Below are positions 17,608-26,879 of a stretch of DNA of 64,000 nucleotides, one piece after another. Every line of letters starts with the position of its first letter. Position 1 is the first letter of the stretch. The translations under genes and the position numbers were made by a program. Location: positions 62,001 through 126,000 of the forward strand of contig NZ_VWSG01000002.1 in the NCBI RefSeq assembly GCF_008629655.1. The letters run 5' to 3'. The DNA is from Paenimyroides baculatum (lineage in GTDB: Bacteria; Bacteroidota; Bacteroidia; Flavobacteriales; Flavobacteriaceae). The notes below the pieces were generated by a model. That model was given only the letters and a program-made list of their open reading frames with translations. It had not been told where the DNA came from and searched no databases.

Positions 17608-18800
17608 AAACCGAATACATAAAATATTTCGTGTACTTTTTATTGGCTGCATTTGTTGTAATGTTCATTCAATTGTACTTTCCAAACCCAATAAACTGGA
17701 ATCGAAATTTTAATACACAAAGTAAAGATCCGTATGGTTTGTATGTTTTTAATAAGGAACTTCCGCATTTATTGAAAGTTCAAAAACTACTAAAAACATC
17801 ATTAACTCCGTACGAATATTTTTTAGATAACGAACAAACAACCGAAAGCAAAACAACATATTTGTTTGTTGAAAATAAATCTGGTCTAGACGATGTTTCT
17901 GTTCAGCAAGTATTGAAAAAAGTGAGTGATGGAGCCGATTTAGTTATTGCTTCGGAAAATTTTTACTATGGAAATAGCTATATTTTAGACACTTTAAAAA
18001 TTCATCTGCACAATATTAAAACCAATAATTTACATTTTGTAAATAAAGGCAGTTCCGTTGATACATTAAAAATTAAAGATGAATACAACAATATTTTTAC
18101 GGTAAAAAATCCGGAGAATTACACAGCAATTGCAAAGTTAAACAACAATATTTCGTTTATAAGTACAAAATTTGGTAAGGGAACGGTTTATATAAGCTCC
18201 TCTCCTATTTTACTGACAAATTTTTACGTTTTGAATAATGAGGCGAAATCAAGCATTTTTACAGAAGAATTTGTATCGTTCATTAAGAAAGAAAACGTGG
18301 TTTGGTTCGATGAAAACTACAATATCGGCGAACGCGAAAGCAATAATTCTATTCTTAATGTAATATTTAAACACAAAAGTCTGCGATTTGCTTGGTACAC
18401 ATTAATTATTGGTTTGCTACTTTACGTAATTTTCTACGGAAAACGCAAACAACGCATTGTTCCCGTGATTGATCCGGTTAAAAATACAACGGTTGAATAC
18501 ATTGAAACCGTAGGAAATTTGTATTACCAAGAAAACAACCACACACAGCTTTTAGACAAGCAGATTAAGTTTGTACTGTATTTTATTAGAACCGAATGGA
18601 AAATTATTACGCAGGATCTTAATCAGGATTTTAAAACCAAATTAGAACAAAAATCATTGGAGAATACAGCAGATATTGATCAGTTTGTTAATTTCATAAC
18701 CAATTTTAATATCGATACAAAATATTCGCAAGCCGATTTAATTCAGTTTAACCAATTGTTAGAAAAACTACATATAAACTATGGAAAATCAAGAAAATAA
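17604..18800 (+). CDS. DUF4350 domain protein
   Basis: A 398-residue protein with an N-terminal membrane anchor (about residues 8-25), an extracytoplasmic DUF4350-type domain resembling an amidotransferase-like sensor fold (YGLYVFNKELPHLL, later ISTKFGKGTVYISSSP), a second membrane helix near 257-277 and a soluble C-terminal tail of about 120 residues. The fold is known from related proteins; the ligand is not. It overlaps the DUF4129 gene by 4 bases and the MoxR gene by 20. Confidence 0.82.
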   Translation: MKTEYIKYFVYFLLAAFVVMFIQLYFPNPINWNRNFNTQSKDPYGLYVFNKELPHLLKVQKLLKTSLTPYEYFLDNEQTTESKTTYLFVENKSGLDDVSVQQVLKKVSDGADLVIASENFYYGNSYILDTLKIHLHNIKTNNLHFVNKGSSVDTLKIKDEYNNIFTVKNPENYTAIAKLNNNISFISTKFGKGTVYISSSPILLTNFYVLNNEAKSSIFTEEFVSFIKKENVVWFDENYNIGERESNNSILNVIFKHKSLRFAWYTLIIGLLLYVIFYGKRKQRIVPVIDPVKNTTVEYIETVGNLYYQENNHTQLLDKQIKFVLYFIRTEWKIITQDLNQDFKTKLEQKSLENTADIDQFVNFITNFNIDTKYSQADLIQFNQLLEKLHINYGKSRK

Positions 18801-19773
18801 CGAAATATCATTCAACAGCCGTATTCCTTTAACCGAATTAAAAGAGCAGATTGCAGCTATTAAAACCGAATTACACAAGGTGATTGTGGGTCAGGAAGAA
18901 TTAATCGATTTACTTTTGGTGTCGTTAATTTCAAACGGTCACGTTTTAATCGAGGGTGTTCCCGGATTGGCAAAAACATTAACGGCTAAATTGTTGGCAA
19001 AAACGATTCAAACAGGTTTTTCTCGCATACAGTTTACGCCCGATTTAATGCCTTCGGATATTTTAGGAACATCAATTTTTAACAATCAAACCAATAATTT
19101 CGAGTTTAAATCAGGACCGGTTTTTTCAAATTTTATTTTGATTGATGAAATTAACCGCGCACCTGCAAAAACCCAGGCAGCTTTGTTTGAAGTAATGGAA
19201 GAGCGCCAGATTACGATCGACGGAAAAACCTACGAAATGGAACAGCCGTTTTTGGTTTTGGCTACTCAAAATCCTATTGAACAAGAAGGAACGTATGCGT
19301 TGCCCGAAGCACAGTTAGATCGTTTTTTAATGAAGATAACAATTGATTATCCTACATTAGAACAAGAAATTCAATTGTTGCATTTAGAACAAAGCAACGA
19401 ACATTTTGATAAAACAAGTCTGCTAAAACCTGCAATTAACGCACAACAATTGATTGAATTTCAGCAATTGGCTCAAAAAGTAATGATCGAACCGCATTTA
19501 ATTCAGTTTATTGCTCAAATTGTTAACAACACGCGTAGTCACAGTTTCTTGTATTTAGGTGCATCGCCTCGTGCTTCCATCGCTATTTTAAACGCAAGTA
19601 AATCGTTTGCTTTGATTAACGGTCGCGATTTTGTAACCCCAGACGATATTAAATATGTGGCCTATTATGTGTTGAATCACCGTTTAATTTTGGCTCCGGA
19701 ACGCGAAATGGAAGGCATTACCATTAAAGATGTTGTAAAGCAGATTATTGATACTGTTGAAATTCCACGCTAA
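18781..19773 (+). CDS. MoxR-family AAA+ ATPase
   Basis: A 330-residue AAA+ protein. Walker A is GVPGLAKT (about 59-66), Walker B LIDEIN (120-125), followed by RAPAKTQAALFEVMEERQ, the sensor segment ATQNPIEQEGTY and the lid domain with GASPRASIAI. MoxR ATPases act as chaperone-like factors for VWA-domain partners, and the DUF58 gene follows by four bases. The start overlaps the DUF4350 gene by 20 bases. Confidence 0.93.
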   Translation: MENQENNEISFNSRIPLTELKEQIAAIKTELHKVIVGQEELIDLLLVSLISNGHVLIEGVPGLAKTLTAKLLAKTIQTGFSRIQFTPDLMPSDILGTSIFNNQTNNFEFKSGPVFSNFILIDEINRAPAKTQAALFEVMEERQITIDGKTYEMEQPFLVLATQNPIEQEGTYALPEAQLDRFLMKITIDYPTLEQEIQLLHLEQSNEHFDKTSLLKPAINAQQLIEFQQLAQKVMIEPHLIQFIAQIVNNTRSHSFLYLGASPRASIAILNASKSFALINGRDFVTPDDIKYVAYYVLNHRLILAPEREMEGITIKDVVKQIIDTVEIPR

Positions 19774-19777
19774 TTAA

Positions 19778-21100
19778 ATGAAGTTTTTATATTTAAATAC
19801 ACGTTTTTATCTGGCATTATTGATTGTAACTATTTTATTTGCAATCGGTTTTTTTGCGCCCTTCTTTTTCTACGTTGCACTAATTGTTTTGGCAGTTATT
19901 GTTGCATTGATTGCGGTTGAAATATTTCTGCTGTTTCATAAAAAAGATGGAATTACAGTTGAAAGAATTGTGCCCGAAAGATTATCAAACGGAGATAAAA
20001 ACGAAATCAATTTAAATATAAAAAACAATTATGCTTTCTCGGTTACAATTGAAATTATAGACGAATTGCCTTTTCAGTTTCAAGAACGCAATTTTCTTTT
20101 AAGCAGTAATTTAGAGAAAGATTCTAAAAAGCAGATCAACTATTCTATTGTTCCAAAAGAACGCGGTTTGTATCAATTTGGATCTACAAATATTTACGCA
20201 ACTACTTTAACTAAATTAATAAGTAAACGATTTAAAAATGCTAAAAATGAAGAAGTTGCTGTTTATCCAAGTTTTTTAAATTTACGTAAACATGAACTTC
20301 TGGCATCAAAAACGGCATTGTTGCCAAACGGAATTAAACGTACCCGAAAAGTCGGTCAATCATCAGAATTTGAACAAATTAAAGACTATGTAACCGGCGA
20401 CGATTTACGACATGTAAACTGGAAAGCATCTGCCAAAAAACAGCATTTAATGGTCAATCATTATCAGGAAGAAAAAGCGCAAAACGTGTATTTATTGATT
20501 GATAAAGGCAGAACCATGAAAATGCCTTTCGATGGAATGTCACTTTTAGATTATTCGATAAATGCGGCATTGATGTTGGCAAATATTTCCATTAAACGTC
20601 AGGATAAAGCCGGTTTGTGGACATTTGAAAAGAAAACCGATGTTTTTCTAAAAGCCGATAACAAAATGCTGCAGGTTCGTAAAATTGTCGATGCATTGTA
20701 TCATATCGATACCAATTTTAAAGAATCGAACTACCAATATGTTTTAACCGACAGTTTGAAGAAGATTCAGAAACGCAGTCTACTGATTTTGTTTACTAAT
20801 TTTGAAACGTTAGATGCCTTAAAACGTCAATTACCGTACTTACGTGCGTTGGCAAAAAAACACGTTTTGCTTACTATTATTTTCGAAAATACGCTGTTGA
20901 ATGACGTTCACAACAGAAAAATAAATTCAACAAAAGATATTTATATTCAAACAATAGCATCTAAATTTGCGCACGAAAAACATTTGATTATTCAAGAACT
21001 GCAAATGCACGGCATAAAAACGGTTTACACCAAACCGGCAGATCTTTCGGTAAATCTTTTGAACAAATATTTAGAAATTAAGCGACAAGAAATCATTTAA
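19778..21100 (+). CDS. DUF58 domain protein (VWA-like MoxR partner)
   Basis: A 440-residue protein with two N-terminal membrane helices (residues 10-50), a beta-rich middle and a DUF58 core: EFEQIKDYVTGDDLRHVNWKASAK near 205-228, then LLIDKGRTMKMP, which resembles a MIDAS-like segment although the DxSxS pattern is not complete. DUF58 proteins are the usual VWA-type partners of MoxR. It lies between the MoxR and SpoU genes, with no gap to the latter. Confidence 0.88.
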   Translation: MKFLYLNTRFYLALLIVTILFAIGFFAPFFFYVALIVLAVIVALIAVEIFLLFHKKDGITVERIVPERLSNGDKNEINLNIKNNYAFSVTIEIIDELPFQFQERNFLLSSNLEKDSKKQINYSIVPKERGLYQFGSTNIYATTLTKLISKRFKNAKNEEVAVYPSFLNLRKHELLASKTALLPNGIKRTRKVGQSSEFEQIKDYVTGDDLRHVNWKASAKKQHLMVNHYQEEKAQNVYLLIDKGRTMKMPFDGMSLLDYSINAALMLANISIKRQDKAGLWTFEKKTDVFLKADNKMLQVRKIVDALYHIDTNFKESNYQYVLTDSLKKIQKRSLLILFTNFETLDALKRQLPYLRALAKKHVLLTIIFENTLLNDVHNRKINSTKDIYIQTIASKFAHEKHLIIQELQMHGIKTVYTKPADLSVNLLNKYLEIKRQEII

Positions 21101-21907
21101 ATGAAACAGATAACAAGTATTCAAAATCAATTAATTAAAGATATTTTTCAGTTACAGGAAAAAAGCAAGGCACGTAAAAAAGCCGGACTTTTTGTAATTG
21201 AAGGAATCCGCGAAATTGAAATTGCGCTTAAAAACGATTTTGAAATTGACCAGCTTTTATTTTGTTTTGATTTGTTCGATGCCGAAAATCTGAATCATTT
21301 TAAAAGGAAACTTTCCAACACAACCGACCTTATTGAAATATCGAAGGAAGTTTACCAGAAAATAGCGTATCGGGAAAGTACCGAAGGTATCATTGCAGTT
21401 GCTAAAACTAAAAATCATTTGTTAGAAAATCTTCAGTTACCAAAAAATCCGCTGATTGTGGTTTTAGAATCGTTAGAAAAACCAGGAAATATTGGTGCGG
21501 TTCTGCGTACTGCCGATGCTGCGAATATTGATGCTGTTTTTATTGCCGATCCTAAAACCGATCTGTATAATCCAAACATTGTTCGATCAAGCGTTGGTGC
21601 GGTTTTCACCAATAAAATTGTCACCGCGGGATCAGCAGAAATAATAAATTTTTTAAAAGACAATAATATTGCTATTTTTAGCGCTATTTTACAGGAAGCC
21701 GTTTCATATTATTCGGTCGATTTTAAACAAGGATCAGCCATTGTAATGGGAACCGAAGCAACCGGTTTAAGTGAAATATGGCGCGAAAATTCAACAGAAA
21801 ACATCATCATTCCAATGCAAGGTCAAATTGACTCAATGAATGTTTCAGTAGCGGCTGCAGTATTAATTTTTGAAGCAAAAAGACAAAGAAACAGTCAAAC
21901 AATATAA
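21101..21907 (+). CDS. SpoU/TrmH family RNA 2'-O-methyltransferase
   Basis: SPOUT-fold methyltransferase acting on rRNA or tRNA ribose. The N-terminal substrate-binding domain (residues 1-100) is followed by the knot with motif 1 (EKPGNIGAVLRTADAA), motif 2 (IVMGTEATGLS) and motif 3 (IPMQGQIDSMNVSVAAAV). It begins at the base after the DUF58 stop. I infer transcriptional linkage only; no functional link to the MoxR system is known. The exact RNA target cannot be told from sequence. Confidence 0.9.
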   Translation: MKQITSIQNQLIKDIFQLQEKSKARKKAGLFVIEGIREIEIALKNDFEIDQLLFCFDLFDAENLNHFKRKLSNTTDLIEISKEVYQKIAYRESTEGIIAVAKTKNHLLENLQLPKNPLIVVLESLEKPGNIGAVLRTADAANIDAVFIADPKTDLYNPNIVRSSVGAVFTNKIVTAGSAEIINFLKDNNIAIFSAILQEAVSYYSVDFKQGSAIVMGTEATGLSEIWRENSTENIIIPMQGQIDSMNVSVAAAVLIFEAKRQRNSQTI

Positions 21908-21951
21908 ATAATTAAAAATTTCGTTATATTTATAAAAAATTTACAAAGTTT

Positions 21952-22584
21952 ATGAAAAAAACTATATTAACAGCATTTTTCGGATTAAGCCTAATAGGTT
22001 TTTCGGCACAAGCACAGGTAATTCATAAGTACGAGCGTTTCATGCAAGATTATAAATGGAAAGTTGGTGCAAGTTATAACATGATGGATTTTAACTTTAA
22101 CCATTCTCCAGTTCCTGAAGGTGCAAGCATGATTTCTGGCGGAATTCCTGCAAAAGTTATGATAGGATACGAATTTGCTCCAAACTTATCTTTTGAAGCA
22201 GATTTTTCTATGAACGAAATGGAAATTGGAAATTCTATGAACGGAGTTGTTGTTACTGGAGAAAAAATTAGTGTAGCAAACTTCAACGGATCATTTGCAT
22301 ACAGTTTAGGTGGTTTGTTTAATATTCCTGTTGCAGATCCTTATATTAAAGCAGGTATTGGTCATTTACGTTTAAATCAGGTTGATTTAACTATGGCAAG
22401 TGCTGGTGGTGGTATTAACTTCTGGATTGCAGATATTCCTGCTACAAAAAGTTCGCGTTACCATCATGACAGAGCGTATCGCCGTATTGGTTTAAATGTA
22501 GAAGCTATGGGAAGATCTAACATTTCAACCGAAGGTGCCGGATCTCACGCACAATATTCTGCAGGTGTATTTTACATATTTTAG
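21952..22584 (+). CDS. Outer-membrane beta-barrel protein
   Basis: A signal peptide ends after SAQAQ (residue 22). The rest is an alternating hydrophobic/polar pattern with Gly-rich turns (VGASYNMMDFNF, IKAGIGHLRL) and the C-terminal aromatic end YSAGVFYIF typical of BamA-recognised barrels. At 210 residues, an eight-strand OmpA/OmpX-like barrel is plausible. Function unknown. A clear terminator follows. Confidence 0.8.
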   Translation: MKKTILTAFFGLSLIGFSAQAQVIHKYERFMQDYKWKVGASYNMMDFNFNHSPVPEGASMISGGIPAKVMIGYEFAPNLSFEADFSMNEMEIGNSMNGVVVTGEKISVANFNGSFAYSLGGLFNIPVADPYIKAGIGHLRLNQVDLTMASAGGGINFWIADIPATKSSRYHHDRAYRRIGLNVEAMGRSNISTEGAGSHAQYSAGVFYIF

Positions 22585-22610
22585 TAAAATCATTTGTCAC
22601 AAATATATTA

Positions 22611-22634
22611 AAGGAGCTTCTGCTCCTTTTTTTA
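22611..22634 (+). terminator. Rho-independent terminator after the barrel gene
   Basis: AAGGAGC-TTCT-GCTCCTT followed by a T run, 26 bases past the stop. Confidence 0.9.
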
Positions 22635-22696
22635 TTGGTTAAAATGGATAAACCAATAGTTTTTTTCATATATTTAAACAAGAAAATGGGCATTTT

Positions 22697-24901
22697 ATGA
22701 CACAAGAACAAATAGAAAAAGAAAACAAAGAAATTGCACGCGAGTACAAAGAACTTTTAAGTATTAGTTATCAAACACTTACAGATGATGATAAGAAACT
22801 AATTCGAAAAGCATTCGATGTTGCCGTTGAAGCGCATAAAGATCAAAGAAGAAAATCGGGCGAAGCCTACATCTTCCATCCTATTGCCGTGGCTAAAATT
22901 GTAGCTTCGGAGATTGGTTTGGGTCCTACGTCTATAGCTGCCGCTTTAATGCACGATGTTGTTGAAGATACCGATATTACGGTAGAAGATATCGAACGCA
23001 TGTTTAATCCTAAAATCGCAAAAATTGTTGAAGGATTAACCAAGATTTCGCGTATGGAACCGGATCCGGACATTTCCCTTCAGGCTGAAAATTACCGTAA
23101 AATGTTGCTTACGCTGAATGATGATGTGCGTGTTATCTTGATAAAAATTGCCGATCGTTTGCACAACATGCAGACCATGAACTCAATGGCGGCATACAAA
23201 CAGGCTAAAATAGCATCGGAAACTCTGTACATTTATGCACCCTTAGCTCACCGCTTGGGCTTGTTTAACATAAAAACAAAGTTGGAAGATTTAGGTTTAG
23301 AATATACCGAACCAGATGTTTACCACGATATTTTAAGTAAAACAAAAGAAAGTAAAGAAGATCAAAACGCCTATATAGAAAGTATTACGTCTGTTTTAAA
23401 CGAAGCATTGGCAAAAGAAGATGTATCGTTTACCATAAAAGGTCGCCCGAAATCTATTTATTCTATCCGTAGAAAAATGAAGGCGCAAGGTGTAACTTTC
23501 GATCAGGTGTACGATAAATTTGCTATCCGTATTATTTATAATTCTGCCCCTGCAGACGAAAAGTTTATTGCATGGAAAATTTATTCCATTGTAACAGATC
23601 ATTACCGTCCGTCACCAAGTCGTTTGCGCGATTGGATTTCTTCGCCAAAATCAACCGGATATGAAGCATTGCACATTACCGTTATGGGACCAAAAGGTCG
23701 TTGGGTTGAAGTGCAGATTCGCAGCGAACGTATGGATGAAATTGCCGAAAAAGGATACGCTGCACATTACAAATACAAACAAGGAGTTACCGAAGAAAAC
23801 AGTTTGGATAAATGGCTGAATTTATTGAAAGAAGCTTTAGAAAATTCTGAAGCCAATGCGGTAGATTTTGTCGAAGATTTTAAACTGAATCTTTACGCAA
23901 AAGAAATTTACATTTTCACCCCGAAAGGAGAAATAAAATCGTTGCCAAAAGGTGCAACAGCGTTAGATTTTGCCTTCAGTATTCATACTGATATTGGTAT
24001 AAAAACGCGTGGGACAAAAGTAAATGGTAAATTGGTTCCGTTGAATTACGAATTAAATTCGGGCGATCAGGTAGAAATTATTACATCGGCAAATCAAAAA
24101 CCAAGTTCGCATTGGTTGGAATATGTAACCACTGCCCGAGCAAAAAATAAAATTAAAAATGCCTTAAACGAAGATGTTAAACAAATTTCCGAAGACGGAA
24201 AAGAAGTTTTAACCAGAAAGTTAAAGCATTTAAAAATTACGCTTGACGAGAAAACCGTTAACGATCTTGTTAATTTCTTCAAGTTAAAAACCAGTCAGGA
24301 TTTATTTTACCGTGTAGGTTCAGGAAAAATCGAAAATCAACAGCTAAAAGAATTCGCAACGCATAAAAACAGTAATGCTTTTATGAATTTCTTTAAGAAA
24401 TCGATTCGAAAAGAAGCTCCAGGAGTTCTTGCTGAAACAAAGCTGGATTCATTGGTGTTTGGTAAGAACGATGAAAAGTTAGATTACAAACTTGCAAGTT
24501 GCTGTAACCCTATTCCGGGCGATCAGGTTTTTGGTTTTGTAACGATCAATGAAGGTATAAAAGTTCATAAAATAGACTGTCCGAATGCTATCAGCCTTCA
24601 GTCAAATTACGCATATAGAATTCTTCCTGCAAAATGGATCGATTCATCTGTTCAGGAATTCAATGCATCGTTAATGATCAAAGGAATCGATGGTTTAGGA
24701 TTGACGAATGAACTTACCAGAGTAATATCTAACCAAATGAATGTGAATATTCAAAGTATTTCGTTAAGCTCAAACGCAGGAATTTTCAACGGACAAATCA
24801 CCGTAATTGTTCCAAATAATCAGGTATTAAACAGGCTTATAGAAAACATTCAGGGAATTGATGGTGTTGAAAAAATTACACGTATTTTAGGAACTGCTTA
24901 A
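22697..24901 (+). CDS. Bifunctional (p)ppGpp synthetase/hydrolase, RelA/SpoT family
   Basis: A 734-residue stringent-response enzyme. The N-terminal HD hydrolase domain is intact (HDVVED with His85-Asp86, RLHNMQTM later). The synthetase domain has GRPKSIYSIRRKM and YEALHITVMGPKG with EVQIRS. TGS domain about 395-455, zinc-finger-like region with CCNPIPGD near 595-602, ACT domain at the end. Both active sites look intact, as in Rsh/SpoT proteins. It stands in its own unit with a Fur-family gene downstream. Confidence 0.95.
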   Translation: MTQEQIEKENKEIAREYKELLSISYQTLTDDDKKLIRKAFDVAVEAHKDQRRKSGEAYIFHPIAVAKIVASEIGLGPTSIAAALMHDVVEDTDITVEDIERMFNPKIAKIVEGLTKISRMEPDPDISLQAENYRKMLLTLNDDVRVILIKIADRLHNMQTMNSMAAYKQAKIASETLYIYAPLAHRLGLFNIKTKLEDLGLEYTEPDVYHDILSKTKESKEDQNAYIESITSVLNEALAKEDVSFTIKGRPKSIYSIRRKMKAQGVTFDQVYDKFAIRIIYNSAPADEKFIAWKIYSIVTDHYRPSPSRLRDWISSPKSTGYEALHITVMGPKGRWVEVQIRSERMDEIAEKGYAAHYKYKQGVTEENSLDKWLNLLKEALENSEANAVDFVEDFKLNLYAKEIYIFTPKGEIKSLPKGATALDFAFSIHTDIGIKTRGTKVNGKLVPLNYELNSGDQVEIITSANQKPSSHWLEYVTTARAKNKIKNALNEDVKQISEDGKEVLTRKLKHLKITLDEKTVNDLVNFFKLKTSQDLFYRVGSGKIENQQLKEFATHKNSNAFMNFFKKSIRKEAPGVLAETKLDSLVFGKNDEKLDYKLASCCNPIPGDQVFGFVTINEGIKVHKIDCPNAISLQSNYAYRILPAKWIDSSVQEFNASLMIKGIDGLGLTNELTRVISNQMNVNIQSISLSSNAGIFNGQITVIVPNNQVLNRLIENIQGIDGVEKITRILGTA

Positions 24902-24939
24902 TTTTAAACATTTAATTTTTAGTATCGGTAATAAACTTT

Positions 24940-24947
24940 TATATTTG
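24940..24947 (+). promoter_or_regulatory. Flavobacterial -7 box (TATATTTG)
   Basis: A TAnnTTTG box that lies over an upstream GTG in frame with the Fur-family gene. It argues for the ATG at 24965 as the true start, since the GTG would be inside the promoter. Confidence 0.55.
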
Positions 24948-24964
24948 TGCTGTTAAAAAGGATC

Positions 24965-25420
24965 ATGGAAGAAAATAAAAATCAAGAAATTGTAAAAAGC
25001 GTTTTTACTAAATATTTAGAAGATAAAGGCCACCGAAAAACTCCGGAACGCTACGCTATTCTTCAGGAAATTTACGAAAACGAAGAACATTTTGACATTG
25101 AATCGTTATACATTAAAATGAAAAACAAAAACTACCGTGTTAGTAGGGCTACGCTTTATAATACGATAGAATTGTTGTTGGAATGTGGTTTGGTGCGCCG
25201 TCATCAGTTCGGGCAAAACCAGTCACATTACGAAAAATCGTATTTCGACAAACAACATGACCATATAATTTTAACAGATACAGGCGAAGTTATTGAATTT
25301 TGTGATCCGCGTATTCAAATAATCAAGCAAACAATCGAAGAAATTTTTAACATAAAAGTGCACAATCACTCTTTATATTTCTACGGAACAAAAGAAGATA
25401 CTACCACAACTAATAATTAA
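24965..25420 (+). CDS. Fur family transcriptional regulator
   Basis: A winged-helix DNA-binding domain ([12 protein letters not shown] and the recognition helix [12 protein letters not shown]) is followed by a metal-binding dimerisation region with [18 protein letters not shown]. The C-terminal half has no CxxC structural zinc pair. It may be a Fur, Zur or PerR type; the sequence does not decide. It has its own -7 box, and purA begins 21 bases after its stop, so the two may share a transcript. Product about 151 residues. Confidence 0.88.
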   Translation: MEENKNQEIVKSVFTKYLEDKGHRKTPERYAILQEIYENEEHFDIESLYIKMKNKNYRVSRATLYNTIELLLECGLVRRHQFGQNQSHYEKSYFDKQHDHIILTDTGEVIEFCDPRIQIIKQTIEEIFNIKVHNHSLYFYGTKEDTTTTNN

Positions 25421-25441
25421 AAACAGACTAACATACTAAAC

Positions 25442-26713
25442 ATGACAGTAGATTTGTTACTTGGTCTTCAATGGGGAGATGAAGGAAAAGGAAAAATTGT
25501 AGACGTTCTAACATCAAAGTACGATATTATCGCACGTTTTCAAGGCGGTCCAAATGCAGGACACACGTTGGAATTTGATGGAATTAAGCACGTTTTAAGA
25601 ACAATTCCTTCTGGAATTTTCCATAAAAATTCAATAAATATCATCGGAAACGGCGTTGTAATGGATCCGGTGGTTTTTCAAAAAGAAATTGAAGGTTTAC
25701 AAAAGTTTGACATTGATGTTCAATCAAGACTTTTAATCTCAAGAAAAGCACATTTAATTTTACCTACGCACCGTTTGTTAGATGCAGCTTCTGAAGCATC
25801 AAAAGGTAAAGCAAAAATTGGTTCTACTTTAAAAGGAATTGGTCCAACTTACATGGATAAAACCGGAAGAAACGGTTTACGTGTGGGCGATATTGAACTT
25901 GCAGATTTTAAAGAAAGATACAATGCGTTGGCAGAAAAACACATTGATATGATTAAGTTCTACAATGTTGATTTGCAGTACAATTTGGCTGAAATGGAAG
26001 ATGAATTCTTTGCTGCTGTTGAAGAATTAAAGAAATTAACTTTTATTGATTCTGAATTTTACTTAAACAGTGCTTTAAAAGAAGGAAAAACTATTTTGGC
26101 AGAAGGTGCACAAGGATCTTTGTTAGATATCGATTTTGGAACATATCCTTTCGTAACATCATCAAACACAACAGCTGCAGGTGCTTGTACAGGTTTAGGT
26201 ATTGCGCCAAACAAGGTAAAAGATGTTTTTGGTATTTTCAAGGCATACACAACCCGCGTTGGTTCGGGCCCATTTCCTACCGAATTATTTGATTCTGTTG
26301 GTGAAACAATGGCAAAAGTTGGTAATGAGTTTGGATCAGTTACAGGTCGTGCGCGTCGTTGTGGCTGGTTAGATTTGGTTGCGTTGAAATATGCAGTAGA
26401 AGTAAACGGAGTTACTGCTTTATACATGATGAAAGGCGATGTTTTGTCGGGCTTTGATACATTAAAAGTTTGTACTTCTTACACATATAAAGGCGAACAA
26501 ATTGATCATTTACCTTATAATATCGAAGAAGAAAATGTACAACCGGTTTATGTAGAGAAAAAAGGTTGGAAACAAGATTTAACAGGTTTAACAACGTATG
26601 GCGATTTACCTGAAGAATTAAAAGAATACATAGAATTTATTGAACAATACGTTGGCGTACCGATTAAAGTTGTATCGGTTGGTCCAGATCGTAAACAAAC
26701 AATAATGAAATAA
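25442..26713 (+). CDS. purA: Adenylosuccinate synthase
   Basis: Catalyses the GTP-dependent joining of IMP and aspartate, the first step of AMP synthesis. At 423 residues it has normal length. QWGDEGKGK at 9-17 contains the catalytic aspartate and P-loop region, with NAGHT, GSTLKGIGP and GRARRCGW later. It is close behind the Fur-family gene, so expression may follow that regulator's own promoter. No other purine gene is adjacent. Confidence 0.96.
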   Translation: MTVDLLLGLQWGDEGKGKIVDVLTSKYDIIARFQGGPNAGHTLEFDGIKHVLRTIPSGIFHKNSINIIGNGVVMDPVVFQKEIEGLQKFDIDVQSRLLISRKAHLILPTHRLLDAASEASKGKAKIGSTLKGIGPTYMDKTGRNGLRVGDIELADFKERYNALAEKHIDMIKFYNVDLQYNLAEMEDEFFAAVEELKKLTFIDSEFYLNSALKEGKTILAEGAQGSLLDIDFGTYPFVTSSNTTAAGACTGLGIAPNKVKDVFGIFKAYTTRVGSGPFPTELFDSVGETMAKVGNEFGSVTGRARRCGWLDLVALKYAVEVNGVTALYMMKGDVLSGFDTLKVCTSYTYKGEQIDHLPYNIEEENVQPVYVEKKGWKQDLTGLTTYGDLPEELKEYIEFIEQYVGVPIKVVSVGPDRKQTIMK

Positions 26714-26845
26714 AATTATCCACTTTTATTTTTATTTGTTTTAAATTCACAAGACATTTTTATTATTTAGTGATTGAATGAATATACTTTTAATCTGATA
26801 ATTTCACTCTAAATAAATTAAATAATAATTTTATTCTTTTATAAA

Positions 26846-26878
26846 AAACACCCAAAAAATATTTTTGGGTGTTTTTTT
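26846..26878. terminator. Bidirectional terminator between purA and pepD
   Basis: AACACCCAAAAA pairs with TTTTTGGGTGTT, with A and T runs outside, between two convergent genes. The 130 bases before it hold nothing else I can support. Confidence 0.85.
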
Positions 26879-26879
26879 G

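Noticed and set aside
26059..26427. 122-residue minus-strand frame opposite purA
   Set aside because: No family match by eye and purA is clearly the real gene.
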